Origin: Alphaproteobacteria bacterium
Lineage (GTDB): Bacteria > Pseudomonadota > Alphaproteobacteria > Rhodobacterales > Rhodobacteraceae
NCBI GenBank assembly: GCA_003696705.1
Contig: RFGD01000033.1
Coordinates: 1-9,797 of the forward strand
Length of the DNA stretch: 9,797 bases
Direction of reading: 5' to 3'
Below the pieces are notes generated by a model, which was not told the DNA's origin, made no database searches, and worked only from the letters and a program-made list of their open reading frames with translations. This document shows, piece after piece, positions 6,574 to 9,797 of the stretch; the stretch's first letter is position 1; every line of letters begins with the position of its first letter. The position numbers and the translations under genes are program-made.

Positions 6574-7659
6574 TCATCCTGCGGGGGCGGGGCCGGTCGA
6601 CTGGCCGACGATGAGCTCGGCCTCGAGCATGCGGTGGACCGGGGCAGCGCCCGGGTTCCGGATCACGCCGATCAGCACCTCGGCGGCGATGCGTCCGGCG
6701 TCGCGGACCGACGAGCGGGTGGCGGTGAAGATGGGTTCGTCACCGCCGTTGCGGAAATAGCTGAGGTCGTCGTCATGCGTCACGATCGAGACATCGCGCC
6801 CCAGGCGAAGCCCCACCTCCTCGGCGGCGCGGCGCACCCCGATGGCGGTAATCATCGACGAAACGAGGAAGGCCGTCGGCGGTGCCTCGAGCGCCAGCAT
6901 CTCTCGGGCGCTGTCGTGGCCGTAGACCTCGGTCATCTCGTCGGCGCGCATGAGGCGCGGATCGGCGGGGACACCGGCTTCGGCCAGCGCCTCGAGGTAG
7001 CCCGCGCGCCGGCGGATCGCGAAATCCATCGTCTCGATCCCGTTCACCAGCGCAATGCGGCGATGCCCGAGATCGAGAAGGAAGCGCGTCGCCCGGCGAA
7101 ATGCCCGGCGGTTGTTGACGTCCACCCAGTTGTAGTCGGCGCGCTCGTCCGAGGCCCGGCCATGGACCACGAAGGGCAGGCCCAGCTCGTGCAGAAGCCG
7201 GATGCGGCGCTCTCCCCGGCGGGGCGCATGGACGATGATCCCGTCGACGCTGCCCCGCGCGGCGAGTTCGCGATAGCTGCGCTCCTCGTCGTCGTCGCGG
7301 ACCAGGCTCAGAAGCATCTCGTAGCCCTCGCGGGCATAGACCTCGGCCGCCCCGGCAACGAAGTCGGCGAAGACCGGGTTCATCATCTCGTGCTGGCTCG
7401 AGATCGGCATGACATGGCCGATCGCCATCGACCGGCCGGTGGCCAGCGCCTTGGCCCGGGCGCTGGGCCGGTAGTTGTGCGCGCGCGCCGCGGCAAGGAC
7501 GCGCTGGCGCGTCTCCTCCGACACCTCGGGATAGCCGTTGAGGGCGCGGCTGACCGTCGTCGGGCTCAGACCGAGGATGTCAGAAAGCTGCTTCAGGTTC
7601 ATGCTGGCCAAACCGCTTTGAAATTCCCGCTTCAACGGGGTAGCGCCCGCCGGAGCCAA
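6574..7659 (-). CDS. aglR: LacI-family transcriptional repressor (AglR-type by context)
   Basis: The helix-turn-helix 'MNLKQLSDILGLSPTTVSRA' begins at ATG 7602, followed by LNGYPEVSEETRQRV, the hinge RPSARAKALATGR and a sugar-binding periplasmic-protein-like core ending ELIVGQSTG. The hinge Leu in KALATGR is the residue that in this family wedges into a central CpG, matching the CG-centred operators nearby. Start is uncertain. AGGAGG (7672-7667) stands 7 bases before TTG 7659, an ideal initiation site giving 361 residues. The HTH-proximal ATG 7602 gives the customary family N-terminus (342 residues) but has no Shine-Dalgarno. I use 7659 on ribosome-site evidence. The gene heads an operon with the GH1 gene and diverges from aglE. 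It likely represses both directions and is released by an imported sugar or its product. The agl name rests on neighbourhood, not on ligand data. Confidence 0.9.
   Translation of the reverse strand: MAPAGATPLKREFQSGLASMNLKQLSDILGLSPTTVSRALNGYPEVSEETRQRVLAAARAHNYRPSARAKALATGRSMAIGHVMPISSQHEMMNPVFADFVAGAAEVYAREGYEMLLSLVRDDDEERSYRELAARGSVDGIIVHAPRRGERRIRLLHELGLPFVVHGRASDERADYNWVDVNNRRAFRRATRFLLDLGHRRIALVNGIETMDFAIRRRAGYLEALAEAGVPADPRLMRADEMTEVYGHDSAREMLALEAPPTAFLVSSMITAIGVRRAAEEVGLRLGRDVSIVTHDDDLSYFRNGGDEPIFTATRSSVRDAGRIAAEVLIGVIRNPGAAPVHRMLEAELIVGQSTGPAPAG
7609..7620. promoter_or_regulatory. Second LacI-type operator (one mismatch), at the repressor gene start
   Basis: CAAACCGCTTTG differs from the perfect operator core CAAAGCGCTTTG by one base. 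It lies directly upstream of ATG 7602 of the repressor gene and inside the coding region if TTG 7659 is the start. Its centre is 166 bp from the other operator, about 16 helical turns, so looping by a repressor tetramer or simple autorepression is possible. The role is inferred. Confidence 0.55.
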
Positions 7660-7735
7660 GGTCAAACCTCCTGTGCAATTTCTACGGAAAATCCGCCCAT
7701 TTCGGAAAATTGTCCGGCCCTTGGCCGCAAGCGTG

Positions 7736-7764
7736 TTGACTCGATGGCGGTAATCGCAAATGTT
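7736..7764 (+). promoter_or_regulatory. Candidate promoter of the aglE operon
   Basis: TTGACT (7736-7741) differs from the -35 consensus by one base. After a 17-base spacer comes AATGTT (7759-7764), a weak -10. A start near 7771 would put the perfect LacI operator (7774-7787) just at the beginning of the transcript, where a bound repressor blocks initiation, so promoter and operator support each other. Two direct CGGAAAAT copies lie upstream (7685-7692, 7703-7710), 18 bp apart. Confidence 0.45.
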
Positions 7765-7773
7765 GCGGCATGC

Positions 7774-7787
7774 TCAAAGCGCTTTGA
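7774..7787. promoter_or_regulatory. LacI-family operator, perfect 14-bp palindrome
   Basis: TCAAAGCGCTTTGA is a perfect palindrome with the central CG typical of LacI/PurR/GalR-family sites. It lies in the gap between the divergent repressor and aglE genes, 73 bases before the aglE ATG and just downstream of a candidate promoter. The adjacent LacI-family protein, with a hinge Leu suited to a central CpG, is the natural ligand. Binding itself is not shown by sequence alone. Confidence 0.82.
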
Positions 7788-7860
7788 ACCGCGATTCTCG
7801 GGGCGCTTGAACTTGAAGCCGCGCCGTGACCGGTGCGCCAACGGGAGGATACCGAAAGCC

Positions 7861-9126
7861 ATGAAGAAACTCATCTACGCGGGCGTTGCGGCCATCGCGT
7901 TGCAGGCCGGTTCGGTCACGGCCGAACAGCTGACGGTCTTCGGGCCCTGGCTTGGTCCCGACCAGGAAATGGTCGAGACGGTGCTGAAGGCCTTTGCCGA
8001 GGAGTCGGGGCACGACGTGCGCTACGTCGGCTCGGACAGCTTCGAACAGCAGATCGTCATCGACGCCGAGGCCGGATCGGCCCCGAACATCGCCGTCTTC
8101 CCGCAGCCGGGCCTGGCGGCCGACATGGCCAAGCGCGGCTTCCTGACGCCGCTGGCCGACGGTACCGCCGACTGGGTGCGTGAAAACTATGCCGCCGGAG
8201 ATTCCTGGGTCGATCTTGGCACGTTCAAGGGGCCGGACGGGCAGGATCACCTTTACGGCTTCTTCTACAAGGTCGATCTCAAGTCGCTTGTCTGGTACGT
8301 GCCCGAGAACTTCGAGGACGCGGGCTACGAGATCCCGCAGTCGATGGAAGAGCTGAAGGCGCTGACCGAGCAGATCGTCGCCGACGGCGGAACGCCCTGG
8401 TGCATCGGCCTTGGCTCGGGCGGGGCGACGGGCTGGCCGGCGACCGACTGGGTCGAGGATCTGATGCTGCGCACGCAGCCTGCCTCGGTCTACGACCAGT
8501 GGGTCACGAACGAGATCCCCTTCACCGACGAGCGCGTCGTCAATGCCATCGAGGAATTCGGCTGGTTCTTGAAGGACGAGTTCGTTGCCGGCGGGCGCAA
8601 GGCCGTCGCCACGACCGATTTCCGCGACAGCCCGAAGGGGCTCTTCACCTCGCCGCCGCAGTGCTACATGCACCGCCAGGCGTCGTTCATCCCGGCCTTC
8701 TTCCCCGAGGGCACGTCGGTGGGCGAGGATGTGGATTTCTTCTACTTCCCCGCCTACGAAAGCAAGGACCTCGGCCGTCCGGTGCTGGGCGCCGGCACGC
8801 TCTGGGCCATCACCAACGAGAACCAGGCCGCCCATGACCTCATCAAGTGGCTCGAGACGCCCAAGGCGCACGAGATCTGGATGGGCATGAAGGGCTTCCT
8901 GACGCCGCACAAGGGCGTCAACCCCGACGCCTTCTCGGATCCGACGCTGCGCAAGATGAACGAGATCCTTCTGGGCGCGACCACCTTCCGCTTCGACGGG
9001 TCGGACCTGATGCCGGGCGCGGTCGGCGCCGGCAGCTTCTGGACCGGCATGGTGGACTATGTCGGCGGCAAGCCGGCGGCCGAGGTCGCGGCCGCGATCC
9101 AGGCAAGCTGGGACGCCATCAAGTAA
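7861..9126 (+). CDS. aglE: ABC sugar transporter, periplasmic substrate-binding protein (AglE-type)
   Basis: The 421-residue protein starts MKKLIYAGVAAIALQAGSVT with a lysine-rich N-terminus, a hydrophobic core and a likely signal-peptidase I site VTA|EQ after residue 21. The mature part is a family 1 extracellular solute-binding protein: LTVFGPWLGPDQEMVETVLK at the start, IDAEAGSAPNIAVFPQPG (68-84), the aromatic-rich TPWCIGLGSGGATGWPATDW (178-197), and DFFYFPAYE (292-300). The abundant Trp/Phe/Tyr suit stacking on sugar rings. The overall pattern resembles AglE, the alpha-glucoside (sucrose, maltose, trehalose) binder of Sinorhizobium. Cys181 and Cys268 could form a disulfide in the periplasm. 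ATG 7861 is chosen because it gives the signal peptide and has GGGAGGA (7843-7849) 11 bases upstream; the frame is open further upstream but that part is non-coding or antisense to the repressor. First gene of the operon, followed by aglF. Confidence 0.92.
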   Translation: MKKLIYAGVAAIALQAGSVTAEQLTVFGPWLGPDQEMVETVLKAFAEESGHDVRYVGSDSFEQQIVIDAEAGSAPNIAVFPQPGLAADMAKRGFLTPLADGTADWVRENYAAGDSWVDLGTFKGPDGQDHLYGFFYKVDLKSLVWYVPENFEDAGYEIPQSMEELKALTEQIVADGGTPWCIGLGSGGATGWPATDWVEDLMLRTQPASVYDQWVTNEIPFTDERVVNAIEEFGWFLKDEFVAGGRKAVATTDFRDSPKGLFTSPPQCYMHRQASFIPAFFPEGTSVGEDVDFFYFPAYESKDLGRPVLGAGTLWAITNENQAAHDLIKWLETPKAHEIWMGMKGFLTPHKGVNPDAFSDPTLRKMNEILLGATTFRFDGSDLMPGAVGAGSFWTGMVDYVGGKPAAEVAAAIQASWDAIK

Positions 9127-9164
9127 GGCGATCCGGCCAACTCGAGACAAGGGGGCGCGCGGCA

Positions 9165-9183
9165 CGACCGGGCGCCCCGGTCG
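9165..9183 (+). other. Stable hairpin between aglE and aglF, first of two
   Basis: CGACCGGG (9165-9172), loop CGC, and CCCGGTCG (9176-9183) make a perfect 8-bp GC-rich stem 38 bases after the aglE stop. No T run follows, so it is not an intrinsic terminator. Between a binding-protein gene and its permease gene such stems commonly protect the upstream mRNA from 3' exonucleases, giving excess binding protein. That function is inferred from position. Confidence 0.6.
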
Positions 9184-9215
9184 GTCCGCACCAGCGGCGG
9201 GCCGCCCCCACGGAC
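9184..9215 (+). other. Second hairpin between aglE and aglF
   Basis: GTCCG (9184-9188) pairs with CGGAC (9211-9215) around an inner stem GCGG (9194-9197)/CCGC (9202-9205) with a 4-base loop. It abuts the first hairpin, and the aglF Shine-Dalgarno GGAGGA begins 6 bases after it (9222). Together the two fill most of the 108-base gap and might also dampen aglF translation. No sign of a promoter was seen in the gap. Confidence 0.4.
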
Positions 9216-9234
9216 CCGCGCGGAGGAACGGCAG

Positions 9235-9797
9235 ATGCACCCGGCATTGCAGGGCCTTGTCACCATCATCATCGGTGTCGGCGGCTGTATCGGCTATTTC
9301 TGGCTTTCCAACCAGTTTCTGGACCGGGTCCTGTTTCCGCCGCGCGGCCCCCATGCGGGACGGAACATCAACCGGGCCAATCAGATCCGGCCGTGGCTGT
9401 TTCTGTTCCCGGCGCTCGTGGCCCTTGGGCTCTATCTTGCCTATCCGGTCTTCGAGACGCTGCGCCTTTCGCTGACCGATCGCGACCAGGGCGGCGCCTT
9501 CGTCGGGCTTGCAAACTACCGCCAGATGGCGGCCGAGCCGAAGTTCTGGGAAGCCATGCGCAACAACATGCTGTGGCTTGTCGTCGTGCCGGCGTTGTCG
9601 ACCGCCTTCGGGCTTCTGGCCGCCCAGCTGACCGACCGCATCCGTTGGGGAAACGTGGCCAAGTCCCTGGTGTTCATGCCGATGGCGATCAGCTTCGTGG
9701 GGGCCTCGGTGATCTGGAAGCTGATCTACGACGTGCGGCCGCCGGAGCTGCCGCAGATCGGCGTCCTCAATGCGATCTGGCTTCAGTTTGACGGCGG
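9235..9797 (+). CDS. aglF: ABC sugar transporter permease (AglF-type), 3'-truncated by window end
   Basis: From ATG 9235, with GGAGGA (9222-9227) 7-8 bases upstream, the frame is open to the last base (187 codons plus 2 bases). It encodes a membrane protein with a first helix at about 8-26 (LVTIIIGVGGCIGYFWL), a cytoplasmic or periplasmic loop with RGPHAGRN, a second helix at 52-74 (RPWLFLFPALVALGLYLAYP), LRLSLTDRD and FVGLANYRQM. Further helices lie at about 112-131 and 144-163 (SLVFMPMAISFVGASVIW). FVGLxNY and the PVFETLRLSLTD turn are marks of MalF-type sugar permeases of the carbohydrate uptake-1 class. The extra N-terminal helix fits AglF-like proteins. The EAA loop that contacts the ATPase lies beyond the window. 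Partner permease, ATPase and perhaps glycosidase genes are expected next but not visible. Confidence 0.9.
   Translation, partial: MHPALQGLVTIIIGVGGCIGYFWLSNQFLDRVLFPPRGPHAGRNINRANQIRPWLFLFPALVALGLYLAYPVFETLRLSLTDRDQGGAFVGLANYRQMAAEPKFWEAMRNNMLWLVVVPALSTAFGLLAAQLTDRIRWGNVAKSLVFMPMAISFVGASVIWKLIYDVRPPELPQIGVLNAIWLQFDG

Noticed and set aside
6554..6577. ATGA overlap start for the glucosidase
   Set aside because: Possible by coupling, but the AGGAG 5 bases before ATG 6553 and the usual GH1 beginning favour the shorter form.
5258..6760. 500-residue plus-strand frame across the glucosidase
   Set aside because: It mirrors the GH1 gene, whose catalytic motifs are clear, and shows no family signature.
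6634..7860. Long upstream extension of the aglE reading frame
   Set aside because: This part is antisense to the LacI gene and crosses the operator region. The signal peptide and ribosome site place the true start at 7861.

Overview
The window is GC-rich DNA with dense genes and GC-biased third codon positions. The gene content (a LacI regulator, a GH1 glucosidase and an AglE/AglF-type sugar transporter, plus an FrcK/YggC-like kinase and LysR-aldehyde dehydrogenase pairs) fits an alphaproteobacterium, most likely of the Rhodobacterales. That placement is inference from protein families and base composition; no 16S rRNA or other marker gene is present.

Layout. (1) Bases 1-1077: the first 25 codons of an aldehyde dehydrogenase on the minus strand, divergent from a complete LysR-type regulator, with a 99-base AT-rich gap holding a T-N11-A dyad. 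(2) 1078-1361: a convergent non-coding gap with hairpins. (3) 1362-4306: a cold-adaptation neighbourhood. A 68-residue cold-shock protein is followed 7 bases later by a membrane fatty acid desaturase on the minus strand, and an RhlE-type DEAD-box RNA helicase diverges on the plus strand. A 12-pair hairpin with G.U pairs only in the minus-strand transcript lies directly on the desaturase start codon. (4) 4307-5212: a GC-rich repeat-containing spacer, then a P-loop kinase of the YggC/FrcK type. (5) 5219-9797: a sugar-uptake locus. A LacI-family repressor and a GH1 beta-glucosidase form one minus-strand operon. It diverges from aglE (periplasmic binding protein) and aglF (permease, cut by the window end). 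Two LacI-type operators with centres 166 bp apart lie between or at the start of the two transcription units.

How it works together. In the sugar locus, AglE should capture an oligosaccharide in the periplasm, AglF and further subunits beyond the window import it, and the GH1 enzyme hydrolyses it in the cytoplasm. The LacI protein probably represses both directions until a sugar binds. In the cold block, the cold-shock protein and helicase would deal with structured RNA and the desaturase with membrane fluidity. The csp-desaturase junction looks like a terminator or attenuator that a cold-shock protein could itself melt; this is the most interesting hypothesis here. No mobile elements, tRNAs, rRNAs or CRISPR arrays were seen.
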